A stretch of DNA of 64,000 nt. Source: Impatiens glandulifera. Lineage: Eukaryota; Streptophyta; Magnoliopsida; Ericales; Balsaminaceae. Both the position numbers and the translations under genes were made by a program. This document shows positions 1-11,668 of the stretch, one piece after another. The stretch covers positions 137,879,520-137,943,519 of the forward strand of contig NC_061862.1 of assembly GCF_907164915.1 (NCBI RefSeq), read 5' to 3'. The notes beneath the pieces are model-generated. The model saw nothing but the letters and a program-made list of their open reading frames with translations, made no database searches and was not told the origin of the DNA. Each line of letters starts with the position of its first letter. Position 1 is the stretch's first letter.

Positions 1-2
1 TT

Positions 3-185
3 GTACCTAGCAAAGATCAACTTGCTGATATTTTCACGAAGGCTCTAGATAAAAGAAATTTTGATAGTATCATCGACAAGTTAGGAGTAATCAATCTCTT
101 TACTCCTGACTTGAGGGGAGTGTTAAAAATATGTAATATATTAGTTATATTTATTAGTCAATTCATAGATAAACTCAATAGTTAA
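3..185 (+). CDS. Ty1/copia polyprotein, RNase H C-terminus (partial, 5' end outside window)
   Basis: The frame is open from the window edge to TAA at 183-185 and reads VPSKDQLADIFTKAL near its start. This is the conserved C-terminal end of copia RNase H (consensus Q-x-A-D-I-x-T-K-A/P-L), which degrades the RNA strand during reverse transcription. A purine-rich tract, TTGAGGGGAG, lies at 111-120 and is followed by TGTTA, the usual copia polypurine tract and start of the 3' LTR. The polyprotein therefore ends a little inside the LTR or has lost its original stop. Only about 60 residues are visible, so intactness cannot be judged. Element family is an inference from this motif. Confidence 0.85.
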   Translation, partial: VPSKDQLADIFTKALDKRNFDSIIDKLGVINLFTPDLRGVLKICNILVIFISQFIDKLNS

Positions 186-560
186 GAAGTTGAAAGGTTT
201 GTGTCTAACGGCTAATTATTAATTGCCTATTAATAGTCTCTTTTGTGTAATTACAAGATAACATCTTTACTAAAATAATAACAAGATCTCTTTGTATTCT
301 CTTTTCTACCGATAATCTTAATGAAAATCGAATCAAGACCTTTAATCTTTTAGTCATTGATCTTTTAGTCATTGATCTTTTAGTCATGACTCTTAACCGT
401 TATTACTTTATTACTATAGTGAGTTACATCAACTATTACTTAAGTTTGGAGGTCATTAAAATTATGAGTCACTGAGTGGGGAGAAGATTAGGGATGTGTA
501 GTTTTGTCTCGTGATTCAAGCTTCATCAATAAGGAGTTGTTTTTGTAAGTTATGTCACTT
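121..560 (+). mobile_element. probable 3' LTR of the copia element (right end uncertain)
   Basis: The sequence right after the polypurine tract begins TGTTA, as plant copia LTRs do. The 5' LTR is outside the window, so the right boundary and target duplication cannot be fixed; 560 is only a guess. It contains a three-copy 15-bp repeat. Confidence 0.4.
345..388. repeat. 15-bp tandem repeat, three copies
   Basis: The unit ATCTTTTAGTCATTG occurs three times in a row, the last copy partial. It lies inside the presumed copia LTR. Confidence 0.85.
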
Positions 561-694
561 GGTTCCTTTTTGCAAGTTTATGTAGAGATTATGGTTTTAT
601 TTATTGTACTAAGCTTTTGAATTATTACTTTAGTCTTAAATATTTATTTGTCTTGATTTTTTTTTATTAATTTTACTAGTTTGTTGTGTTTTTT

Positions 695-1039
695 AGCTCT
701 AAATTTCCCAAATTTGATGAAATGATGCTAAAGATGTCTCTAATTGCTAAAAGTGTCAGCGCATAAAAAAAGCGTTGTTGGTGACACTTTTCATTTTTTC
801 CGGACGATTTTGCTCATGTCGCGAGACGTCCACAATCGCGAGACGTAACCGGCATTCGCGAGATGATTATTTTAAAAAAAAAATGCGTCACGCGAATGCC
901 GGTTGCGTCTCGCAACGGGGAAATTTTCGTCCAAAGAAAATAAAAGTGTCACCAGCGCTTTTTTTTTTATGCGCAGACACTTTTAGCAATTAGAGGCATC
1001 TTTAGTGTCATTCCATCAAATTTCCCCCAAATTTGTGCT
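695..1039. mobile_element. foldback MITE, Mutator-like
   Basis: The two halves are inverted copies of each other. The outer arm at 723-764 (starting TGATGCTAAAGATG) pairs with 969-1010, and the inner arm around 835-860 (CGCGAGACG, ACCGGCATTCGCG) pairs with 891-915. The whole ~345 bp could fold into one long hairpin with a small A-rich loop near 870. It contains no coding potential. Flanks GTGTTTTTT (686-694) and GTGTTGTTA (1040-1048) match at 7 of 9 positions, fitting the 9-bp target duplication of Mutator-like elements. The assignment is inferred from structure. Confidence 0.7.
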
Positions 1040-1255
1040 GTGTTGTTACTTATTGGCATGACTTTAAATATTGTTTGGTTTTATTTAATCAAAGCAAATA
1101 ATTAAATTTTGATGTCATTTCTAAAGAAAAAATCATTATAATAATTATAGCTGTCATGATCATTCTCAATTGGGCAATAAATTACAACAGCTCCAATTAA
1201 AACTTTGCAAACAAAAAGCAAAATAAGTTGTATATAATACCAAACTTATAGATGA

Positions 1256-4200
1256 TCAAAAGGGCCCATCCTTGTTGAATGAAAATTCTTTGGATTGAAT
1301 ATCAATATCATGATGTTGATTCGTCCTACCTTTTAAGCCATCATCCATTGACATTGATCGAAGCCTATGTTCCCTATCAACATATTCCTTTCTCACATCG
1401 AATTCGTCCACGTCACGCCCTCCACGCGACGATTGCATCTCCACGTCATCCCAATCGTCATGATTGGAGGAATTAGCAACCGCCCTTCGTGTGTTTTGAA
1501 GGCTTTCGACATTACCCGGGCTAGAGTTGTCGTGACGTTGATCGTGTCCACGAAGGAGGTGGAGGGGCGACATTCCATGTAAGGGAGTCCCCGGGCGACT
1601 CGAGAATGGTGTGTTGGAATTGGAATGGTTGTTCTTGGCGTTCTTCTTGGCTATTTGGCGCCATGATTTTAACGCGGTTGCAATTTTATCTCCGAAAATT
1701 ACCGGTTTCATAGAGGAGCCCATCTGCATACCATATACATCCAAACTATAAGAACAAAGATTGATCATTCTTTCATAATTATATATTGTTTTCAATAAAT
1801 TTATTTTGCCTTATTAATATATATATGTTTTATATCTATAAAACAAAACACCAATTTACAATTTGTGGGCAATCTAAACCCGATCGCATTAGTTAGTTAG
1901 GAAAATGATAAAGACTATGATGACTGATGACCCACCACCCATAGGGAGCCATTTTTGTTGACAATAATAAAATTAAATTTTAATTTTCTTAGTCAAAGTC
2001 AAAATATCTAAAATCAAAATATCTAAATTGTGAAAAATAACTCGAGATTAATTTGTTTGTACTTAGATTTAAGTCAAATAATAATAATAGGCAAAGAAAG
2101 AAAAAAAGAAATTAATGTATTTGAACTTATTTAGGTTTTAAATTTTGTAGTTTGATGTTACTTTCATATCAAGAGTAATGATAGGGGCGGAAAAAAACTT
2201 GAGAGGAATGTATAGGGAATAATATGTCATTTTTTAGACCGAAAATTCTCTCTCCTATTAAATTTTTAATCCATTTAGAAAATGACACATCGTTCCCTAT
2301 ACATTCCTGTCAAATTTTTTCCCTGTCAAGTTTTTTCCCAGTCAAGTTTTTTCCCGCTCTTTATCATTACTCCTTTCATATAATAGTCTTAAGGTTGATT
2401 TTCATATAAATGTTTTAGTTGTGTTTTTTCCAAAAAAATATTATTGACCCAAAAAAATATTATTGACCCGCTTATTATCATGCATATTCTCAATGAAAAA
2501 ACAAATGTAAAGTCCAAAATTCTAAAAATAATTTGGTTAAAACTTCTATTGGAAAAATGTTCAAATAAAAAACTGAAAAATAGTTGGATGACCCTAAAGT
2601 CATCCCTGAATCTTACAAAAATATTTCTATCATGACCCACAACAGCAATGCCTTCTACATTCATTTAATCATATTATAATTCTATAATTTTCTTTGTAAA
2701 ATATAATGTACATAATTTAATGTTTTAAAAACATATTATTAATCAAGATTTAATGAAGTTATTAAATTAATTAATCTTGATATTGACCATGCAATAGTAA
2801 TTAAAATGGTTAAGCATCTGACCTGTGTTACCAATGCATAAAGAGGAAGTGTGACATAGCTGCATAAAACTTGAATTACCACACTGTAAACAATTACCAA
2901 CAGTAATTATTCATTAGTAAAATTTATCATTTCTTAACCTAAATTAACAACAAAACTATTATACAAGTTAAAAAAATAATCTAATTAAAGATTTTTAATT
3001 AACTCACCCCATTGTCAGCCTTATGGTTATATCTTCAATCTTCTGGTGGTAACATGATCTCAACCCAAATGAATACTGTTAAAAATAGTAATAAAAACAT
3101 GTTTTAATTACTTAATTTATTTCTTACCCTAAAACAACTAACTAGCTATGATTCTTACCCAACTCCAAATGAAAAACGCAATTTGAAATGCATTCTGCAA
3201 TAATTTGAAAGAACGTAATCGTTAAAACACTTCATTTTCAATGTAAACGAAGAAAATAAACTCGTAAAATTAAGATTTTTACCGTGAAAAGGACAACATG
3301 GATGAATAAAAGGATGAGACGGGGTCGTTTGAACCAGAACAAGTCATCTCCAGGTTGAACCACAGGGGTACCCTTAATCACTTCACCTCTTTCCTGAATT
3401 CTTAGCCCTAGTCTTGTTATGATCAATTGTAACTTTGTTCCTATCACTAGTAATATCTGAATAATGGAATAGAATAACCATAATTAAATATTAAACCATT
3501 AATTGTTATAATGTTAAAGATAAATAGATAAATTAATTAATTAATTACTTACAATAAGAGGGATAAATGGTAGCCATAGATATGAGAACCATCCTGCTCA
3601 TAAGAAAAGAAATATAGATATTTATAATTAATTAACATGGGTTTTTCTATTTTTAGGCAATTAATTAAATAGTGAAGACAAATAAGTTATAATATAGGTT
3701 GATTTATGCATACCATGGGTGTTGGTCAGAAAGAACATCACTGCAAAAAGCCATATAAGTGGGCTGAAAACAAGAACATCATTATAATTAGGTCATCTCA
3801 TCATTCATTGGCTTATTTTTATAAACTTTCTTATACTTTTTTTTTTAATTTGTTTAAATCCTACTTTATGGAACTCGATTTACTTTATAGAAACATGAAA
3901 AAAATTGATTTATAGACACTCACTTCAGTCCGATAACGTATAGAAAGACAAATGAGCACATCAAATAGAAATTTTAAATTCAAAATTGTACAAGAAATGA
4001 ATAATCGTTGAAATAAAGTCAACTATATGATGAGAAGATAAATCAATTAGTGAGGATGGAAATTAGGGTTTGAACAACACTAGTGCAATCAATATTTGGT
4101 TTGAGAGTTTTCTTCATGGGTCTTAATTTATTTCTTAAATAACTTATTAATTGTGATAATCGACTAATATATTTTTGTGTATTGTTTGGATTAATTTAGG

Positions 4201-5920
4201 CACACGGGATAACACATTTTTCTTGTTGATCTAGTCGATTTGCAAAGTATTTTTTTTTCAAATTAATATATTTGAGTAAATATCTAAAATAATAAATTGT
4301 TGGTCATACCTTATTCCTACTACCACTTTGAAATCTTCTTCTAGTGATCTGTTGATGTATTTTTGGAAATCAAAATTAATTTGACTTTGTGGTGCTAAAT
4401 GTGCCTGAAAATGCCAAATGAATCAACATTATTTAATTAATTAACATAATTAAGTAATGATTGTCTATATGTAAACATAATTAAAATAATCCCATTAAAT
4501 TAATATTTCAACTAACTTACAGCAATAAAACCATGTCTTAAGGTCATGTAATCAACTTTTGTCACGGATGTGATGAATTGTCTGAAAAAACACACCTAAT
4601 CATTCCAAAACAACAAAAGAAGAATTTCAAATAAGATTTAATTATTCCAATTACAATAATTAAGGCATGAGTTTTGTCTATGACAGAAAGAAGACAACTT
4701 CAATACTAATCTTGCCCTAGAAAATAAAGACCGAATTGTTACAGCTTACTATCCATAGTAGAAATTTCGATTGACTCCAAAAATTCAAATGTCTGCGACC
4801 AAATGATGTATCCCTCGCAAATCTAAACCTTTCCGGGTCTGTAAAAATTAATAATTTTAACAATGATTTACGATAAAAATAAATAAATAAATAACTCGAA
4901 ATGTTTGTTTTATACCATACCATGATAATATTGGTACTCAATTGTTTTTGTCTCATCTTCCCATTTCTTCCATTTTCTCATCTGCATACCCCAAAAGTAA
5001 TAAAATTATCAATATATAAAATTAGTGGGAGTATAAAATGAAAACAAAATTATTTTCACTTATTTTGATAATTTTTAAAGTGAATGTAATCGTGACAAAA
5101 TACTAATTTTCAAATAATCGTAATATCCCAATTACTATTATAAAAACAAGCATACCTTGAGTGTACCAATTCCCAAAGTAGTAATACAATAAAGTATATG
5201 AACAATGGCCAAGACAAAGATGAACACATGCAACTGGTGAATCCCATAAGCAGATACTAATGTTATTTGTCCCTGAAATAAATATAATATAAAGTTTGAT
5301 CAAATTATAATTAATGAAAGCTTATAATAAAAATAAAAAAATAAAAAATTGTTCTCAAAATTAAAATGAAGAAGAAGGTTAGAAATACCCACCCTTTCTA
5401 TGCACTTATCATCATATTCATCCTTTTTATCTTTCTCACAAGGATGCCAAGACCTTCCAACATTATTTGGAACACATATTCCTGAAATGGGTGCTTGTCC
5501 AACAGTGAGGAGCAATGATATGAATCCCATCACCATCAGCTCTTCACCATCCAAAACAAAAACTCATTAGTCCATATTTTAAATCATTGCATAAAATGTT
5601 CCATATCGAACCTCCGCCAAAACAATGAAAATTGAACTCATGACCAAACGCGGTGGCGTATATATACCTGCTTTAAGCTTCTCAAGTGCTTCACATAGAG
5701 CTGGCTTGTTTTTCTTCTTCAACCACTAAACGAAAAATTAATGATGAGAACAAAAGAACTCTCGAAAGAAGTCGATAATTTAAGATAACATATAATTACA
5801 TACATGTCCAATGAGATGAAGGCCATATTCCAATACTATTGATATTGCAACCAATGAAAAGCAAACCACGGCAACAGCCCATGTTGGTGTTTCCTCTAGA
5901 GACCGCTCCTTCTTCGCCAT
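1256..5920 (-). CDS. MLO family seven-transmembrane protein, 15 exons, complete
   Basis: MLO proteins are plant plasma-membrane proteins with seven helices, an outside N-terminus and a calmodulin-binding cytoplasmic tail. Members act in powdery-mildew susceptibility, pollen-tube/synergid signalling or root tropic responses. Exons on the minus strand: 5920-5804, 5725-5668, 5541-5393, 5272-5156, 4981-4921, 4838-4750, 4595-4521, 4404-4310, 3763-3714, 3593-3553, 3456-3283, 3194-3159, 3075-3008, 2859-2823, 1723-1256. All junctions are GT-AG and phases agree, giving 544 residues, a normal family length. Visible hallmarks: N-terminal [20 protein letters not shown] and first helix; extracellular cysteines in ICVPNN, WHPC and DDKC; the [17 protein letters not shown] loop; [22 protein letters not shown]; and the calmodulin-binding stretch [12 protein letters not shown] near residues 406-417. 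The tail motif [12 protein letters not shown] resembles the MLO4/MLO11/MLO14 clade, which is tied to root thigmomorphogenesis rather than mildew; this clade call is from memory of the family. The last intron (1724-2822) holds a MITE. Confidence 0.93.
2170..2372. mobile_element. MULE-type MITE in the last MLO intron
   Basis: The ends are inverted: left AAGAGTAATGATAGGGGCGG and right, read in reverse complement, GGAGTAATGATAAAGAGCGG. An exact 9-bp direct repeat CTTTCATAT flanks the element (2161-2169 and 2373-2381), as expected for Mutator-like transposition. It is non-coding. Related copies are at 28175-28344 and 40258-40442. Confidence 0.8.
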
Positions 5921-7729
5921 CTACAAAACACACTCTTGGTCTCTATACACAAAATGAATGTGTTTTCGATGAGATTTTAGTGAAAGAAATGTTTGTGTAG
6001 TTGAAGAACAAAGAGAAGTTACAAAAGAGTGATTTTCTGAGATGGGTATTCTTCCTTTGATTATAATGAAAATATATAAGAGATGGTTTAAAGGGAAAAG
6101 TAAAGATGTTGACTCTTCATAAGGAAATGAGTGTTACAATAATTAAATTCAAAATGAGTAATAGTTTAGAAAATCCTTTGTTTTATTTTTCTTTCACCAT
6201 AGCCGGATTATATGTTTGAAATTTGAATGAGTCAAAATAATCAGGCTTGAGGATGTTTTTTATCCTTTCTATAATAAAAAAATAGAATAAAGGGATGACT
6301 GCTAAATTACACTAATTTGATTGGAAGTTGTTTGCCTTGGAAGATTATGGTATTGAGAAAATTATGAAGAATTTGATCAAGACTAAATGTTACTTTGAAG
6401 AATGTATTCTATTTAACATTGTTTATATATTTTAAATCAAAACTTTTTTCTTTCGAGAAATTAACAAGATCTCACCCACGATCATCATCGTTCATTTCAA
6501 CTTAAAACGTTCTTAATATGAATCATCTAATTATCTTAAAAGTTCCTGAATCATCTAGATCAAGTAAATAATGTCTACTAAGTAAATATTATCTGTTCAT
6601 TTGGTTGAGTACAATATGATCTATTTTAAGTTAATGATCCTTCAAAAGAATGTATTTAATAATTAATGTGAAGCACATATTCATATCTTTAAAAATCATT
6701 CTGATGAACTAAATAATGGTGTTATATTCATTGACTTTTTTTTCTTTCTTTTTGTTTTGGTAATTTCATGTTTATAGTGCTGAAGAAATGAATGAATTAA
6801 ATCAAATTATTATAGTTTATTTCTTAACTAAATTATCTTATTGGTGTACATAGTTGAGAGAAATTCCAAAAAGAAAAATGGTTGTTTTCTCTATATTCTT
6901 TTGACTATTTATTTAATTAAAATTTTAAAACAATTATTAAATTTGGGAGAAGACTCATTCCTAGAGGACCAAAAGTAAACTTATTTTATTCAGCTACAAT
7001 TGCAGTCTTTTCCCATCTAATACTTGGCCTGCTAAAATTACATGCAAGTCCTTGACTTAAAAAATAAAACCGTGTTCACTTATGATAAAAAGTAATGAGA
7101 TTAGTGTAAGCAGGACCCAGTTATGATATGAGATAATATAAAAAAATAAAATAAAAAATCATGAAAGATTGAAATAAGAAGAAAATTACAAAAACGTCAC
7201 CTAACAAATTATCGAGTTCATAATTTTCGAAAAGTACGAATAACTCGCCGACCAATTTAAAAAAACGTAATAATAATAACATTAAAAATGATACAAAAAT
7301 CAAACAACTACGATCTTTTAAAGTTAAAGTTTTTTTCAACCACTAGAGTCCATTAAAAAATAATTAAAACTGTTACATACAAAATTATTTATTTATTTTT
7401 AATTTAGAAAGACCCTTCACTACCATAATATTTACTTAAAAGTTAGTTAAACTTCATATTAAAATATGATAATCTTACATATTCTCCCTTTCACTACTTT
7501 GATTTTGAATTCAATACAGATTCCAGACGAGATATAAATTTATATTAAATTAAATAATTTAGTGAAAAACATGTTTTCAAATGGGACAATCCAAGTTACA
7601 GAAATCAAATGATTGTCCATGAAGCTTGAACTTATCTCTTCAAGACTTTTGGACGGCTTCTAGACACTGTTTTGAATTGTTTATATAAAATAAACACATA
7701 TTTTTTAATTATTTTGTTCAATAAAATAA
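5921..7729. other. intergenic, MLO upstream region
   Basis: This holds the MLO 5' leader and promoter side. It is AT-rich with no ORF that resembles a known protein; the 72-codon frame on the minus strand near 7121-7339 is low-complexity. No element with recognisable ends was found. Confidence 0.6.
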
Positions 7730-7737
7730 CTTACTAG

Positions 7738-8195
7738 ATGATAATATATGTGGGCGGTTCAAGACGGAAAATGTATTTATTATCCTTGTCCCGTAGTTTA
7801 TTTTGGGATTTCTTTTCAATATCATCCTTGCCCTCATTCGATTTCGGAGAATTCTCGGGGAACATCCTTTAAAAATACTTTTTAAAAAATAAAAAATTAT
7901 AAAATAAAATTATATAAATGAATTTTTTAATATAATATATATTGTAATATATTGAAATTTTATTTTATTATAAAGAAATAAATTTATCATTCTTATAAAA
8001 TATAATAAATAAATAAATATATTTGTAATTTTATATATTTAATTGTGTTTATAGTGTTCGAGCAGAATTGGGGTGGATCGAGGCGGGGACACAAATACAA
8101 TCCCAGCTCCATCCCCGTTTAGTTTCGGAGAGAACCTGTCCAAACGGGATAATTCGATTCGAATATCGCGGGGCGATTTTAAATTGTTATTCTTA
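7738..8195. mobile_element. hAT-type MITE, GC-rich ends (old copy)
   Basis: The structure matches the better-preserved copy at 11088-11569: G/C-rich arms around an AT-rich centre with ATATAATATATATTGTAATA, and a right end reading ATTGTTATTCTTA. An exact 8-bp direct repeat CTTACTAG flanks it (7730-7737, 8196-8203), the target-duplication length of hAT elements. It is non-coding and diverged. Confidence 0.75.
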
Positions 8196-8203
8196 CTTAC
8201 TAG

Positions 8204-9914
8204 GTTAGTTTAAGTGAAAGAATTTTATTCAGTTACGATTTCTATGCTAACGTATAAATTAAAGTAAATCATTATTATAAATATTGTGTTAACTTTCTAA
8301 ATTTAAAATAAAAATCAAATAAAATATTGTTTGAACATTAGCATAAGTAGTTAAATCCGTTATATTATGGGAAATGGAAGACTGGTTTTGTTGGTGCCTT
8401 GGTGTAACATTTTCTAGATAGAATTAACATGGAAAAATGTGAGAGAAAGTCCCGTTCAACATTAATAGTCCCATTAAATTGGACGGCTTTAATGTACTCC
8501 ACTCATTATTATTGATAATATTTCAAAGTTGAATATATAACATTTGTATTTAATTTGGCAATTATTCAACATTTTAATGTGAGGTTATTTTATTTTATCT
8601 CTATATATTAATTATACATCTCATAAAGTCTTCATTTTTTTCCAATTCCTAATCAATTTATTGCATTCCACCAATCACCCTATTGAAAATAACTTTCAAG
8701 ATGAGTATGAGAGTTGGGTGCCTTGCCTTCTACAACATATATTTGAAGGTCAACTTGCAATGGAAGATGATGTACTAATAAAAAAACTCTTCAACGCCGA
8801 AATTATAATGCGATAAAATACCACCATTAGCATTAGAATGACTAAGTGTACACAATTAGTCAATTTTACAATAGGTACTATATTTGTATTTTTCTTGGGA
8901 TTTAATGTAGAATTTTAAATTTTCATTTGAAATGTTTTTAAATAGAGAGTTATTTCATTATGTCATTCTCATTAATAACATATTGAAATTGGAAGGAATT
9001 AGGACACCATGTGCCCTCTTTGATACGACCCCAGGAATTTGCAGTTCAATTACTTAACATTTGTATGTGAGATTTGAGAACTGTTTGGAACGTTCTTAAT
9101 CTTTACTAGGCAATGTGTAATACCATCATTGACTTTAAAGAAGCTTCTATTAGTGGGGGCTAAGGGGATGGCTCCATTGAGAAGCATTGACATGCACCAC
9201 ATTATATCATTATGTTCATTATTTGGCTTAAAAGAATAGACTTTTTAGAACAAGTAATTATGCATTATATGTAATTTTATTAATATATATAATGGTAAAT
9301 TTTTTATTTTATTTTTAAAATAAAGAATATTTTAGTATTTCGGTTAATGAATTTAGTGATACGGTTGATTATAGTGTAAATGAAATAAATTTTACTATGG
9401 TCGGACTTTTTGTAAACTCAACTGAACAAGCCTGTAATTTATTTAGTTTTATATTTTGATAATTAATATATATAATTAACGTTAATTTTAAAATATAAAA
9501 ATGGTCTAATGTTAAAGAATGGCCGTTCTATATAAACAGGTAAATTAATCCTAGCTAGTTGTGAGTATGGTTTAAAAAAATTATGAGTATATTAATATAA
9601 ATTGTATTTTTATTATGGGTATATTAAATAATAATAACAAATAATTACTTTAAAAATTAATTTTAAAAATAAGAATATATATATATATATATATTTAAAC
9701 TAAAATATTTTTTTAAATATTAATATGTTAATTAATTTGGAACAGTGTAGACACATAAAAACATCATTCCCTGTGTCCGAGCAACGAAAGACGTTCTTAT
9801 TTCATAATCTTTTTTCTTCTGATTTGTATTATGGAAAGTACCAAATCACTAAATAACGAAGATCGTGACTAAGAGATTGGTAATGTTAATAAATTACTTT
9901 CTTATTATTGGAGG
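8204..9914. other. intergenic, nothing recognised
   Basis: AT-rich sequence with a short TA run near 9680. I see no gene, tRNA or element with definable ends. Confidence 0.55.
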
Positions 9915-10060
9915 GTGGTAAGTGCCTTTAAGATAGCGAAGGCCTTTTTCTAATAAGTCAGTGTGAGGATGTTGGATGTTGGCGATTGCATATACTGACA
10001 GGATCGATTGACGACATAGGCAATGTAAGGCCGCGACTTTTGAGCGTCATTTGGATGTCC
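9915..10060 (-). pseudogene. copia reverse-transcriptase fragment
   Basis: Read on the minus strand, this gives RPYIAYVVNRSCQYMQSP and then, after disruptions, a stretch ending LKGT. This matches the copia reverse-transcriptase C-terminal pattern RPDIAYxVN...QFMxxP...RxLRYLKGT. It is too short and frame-broken to function. A second scrap of the same region lies at 32395-32485. Confidence 0.6.
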
Positions 10061-10242
10061 AATCCCTATAACATACCCAGGCGAAAATGGTACACTATCG
10101 ATCCAAGACGGATAGGGCAGATAAGATGGACTATCATAAAGATGTGGCACTCTCTTTTACCTTTCTAAGTGGGCGCTATGGGAGTGTAATGAATAGAGAT
10201 CTACCGTCAGCAGTATTCTCTTCATATCACTTCTTCGTGATA

Positions 10243-10268
10243 ACGGGTTCAATCCCCGTCGTTCGCCC
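10243..10268 (+). other. tRNA 3'-end-like motif (trnH-like tail)
   Basis: ACGGGTTCAATCCCCGT followed by CGTTCGCCC looks like the T-arm and acceptor end of a plastid-type histidine tRNA. The upstream 70 bases do not form a D-arm or anticodon arm, so this is not a functional tRNA. It may be an organelle-derived scrap or chance. Confidence 0.3.
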
Positions 10269-10375
10269 ATCAATAAATATTTTCTAACCGCTTGTTCGAT
10301 ATGTTCATAAAATGTTTTGTCAAGTAGGTGTCAGTCTGATTTTCCTTCTCGATCGTCTTATTGGTATTGTGGTAA

Positions 10376-11665
10376 GAGCATCGGCAGCGCACAAGACCTC
10401 TGCCCTCTTATTTTGTCAAATCTATATTCCACATCAGCAGAAAGCGGGCACATATTGTACTTGGGCAAAACACTTCAATGCTTCCGTCCGCCCTCTTATC
10501 TAAATAATTTAAGGGTGAATTTTATTTATACTATTTTAAATAAATAAATAATTTATACTATTATAACTAATATTCCTATATTATAGGAAAATTTGAGAAT
10601 TTAAACCCTTAAACCGTATTAATATAATTAATAAAAAAAATATATTAATTTATTTAAAATATATATTTATTAATTAAATATATATATAACTAATATTAAA
10701 TAAATTGAAATATAAAATATTTTTATAATTTAAAATATATTATAATATTAAAAACATTACAAGAATAAATTTGAGAATATATAACTAATATTTCTATATT
10801 ATAAGAAAATTTAAAAATATATAACTAATATTTCTATATTATATTATAATAAAATATAAAATATTTTTATAATTTAAAATATATTATAATATTATTATAA
10901 TTAAATATATAATTAATATTCCTGTGTTATAATAAAATTTTAGAATATATATTTACTATATATTATAGTAAAATTTTAGAATATATATTTATTTAATGTT
11001 ATTTTAATGTTACTTAAAAATAATTATGAAAATGACAGAGAGTAGGCATGACCGGCATAGAGGGCACTGCCCTCTTTTTGCTTTTATTAGGGATGGCAAT
11101 GGGGCGGTTCGGGGCGGGGAATGCAATTACCATCCCCGCCCCATTTTAATTTCGGGGATTTTTTTAATACCATCCCCGCCCCGTTCGGTTTTTTTCGGTT
11201 TCGGGGAATCCCGCGGGGCACCGTTAATAATTTTTATTTTAAAAAAATAAATAAAAATTATACAATAAAATTATATAAACGATTTTTTTAATATAATATA
11301 TATTGTAATATATTAAAATTTTATATTATTGTAAAGAAATAATTTTAATACTCTTATAAAATATAGTAAGTAAATAAATATATTGGTGATTTAATATATT
11401 TAATTATGTTTATGGTATTCGGGGAAGAATCGGGGTGAAAACGGGGCGGGTCGGGGTGGGGGCACAAATACCATCCCCGCCCCATTCTCGTTCGGTTTCG
11501 GGGAAAAACCGTCCCAAACGGGGCAATTCGGTTCGGTTTTCGCGGGGCGGTTTCAAATTGCCATCCTTAGCTTTTATCTACAATGCAAAAAATGAAAAAA
11601 AAAGCAATAACCTACCCTTTTTCACGCTGTCCGATGCGGGCACAGGTCATGTGCTGGAGATGCTC
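10376..11665. mobile_element. Harbinger-like MITE with a nested hAT MITE
   Basis: The left end GAGCATCGGCAGCGCAC and the reverse complement of the right end GAGCATCTCCAGCACATG are inverted copies extending ~30 bp, with GACCTCTGCCC and GACCTGTGCCC further in. TAA flanks both ends (10373-10375, 11666-11668), the 3-bp target duplication of PIF/Harbinger elements. There is no transposase. The element is mostly AT-rich and is interrupted by the hAT MITE at 11088-11569. Confidence 0.65.
11088..11569. mobile_element. hAT-type MITE, GC-rich ends (better copy)
   Basis: The terminal inverted repeats are TAGGGATGGCAAT on the left and TAAGGATGGCAAT (reverse complement of the right end). An exact 8-bp duplication GCTTTTAT flanks it (11080-11087, 11570-11577). 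The arms are rich in CCCCGCCCC/GGGGCGGGG, and the centre is AT-rich. It is non-coding. The 8-bp duplication and the terminal repeats support hAT; the mobilising transposase is unknown. Confidence 0.85.
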
Positions 11666-11668
11666 TAA

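Noticed and set aside
7121..7339. 72-codon minus-strand ORF with a hydrophobic run
   Set aside because: Low-complexity Phe/Leu-rich translation of AT-rich DNA with no promoter, homologue or splice context.
9950..10150. Plastid or mitochondrial gene for the 66-residue minus-strand ORF
   Set aside because: The part that can be recognised (RPYIAYVVN...QYMQSP) is copia reverse transcriptase.
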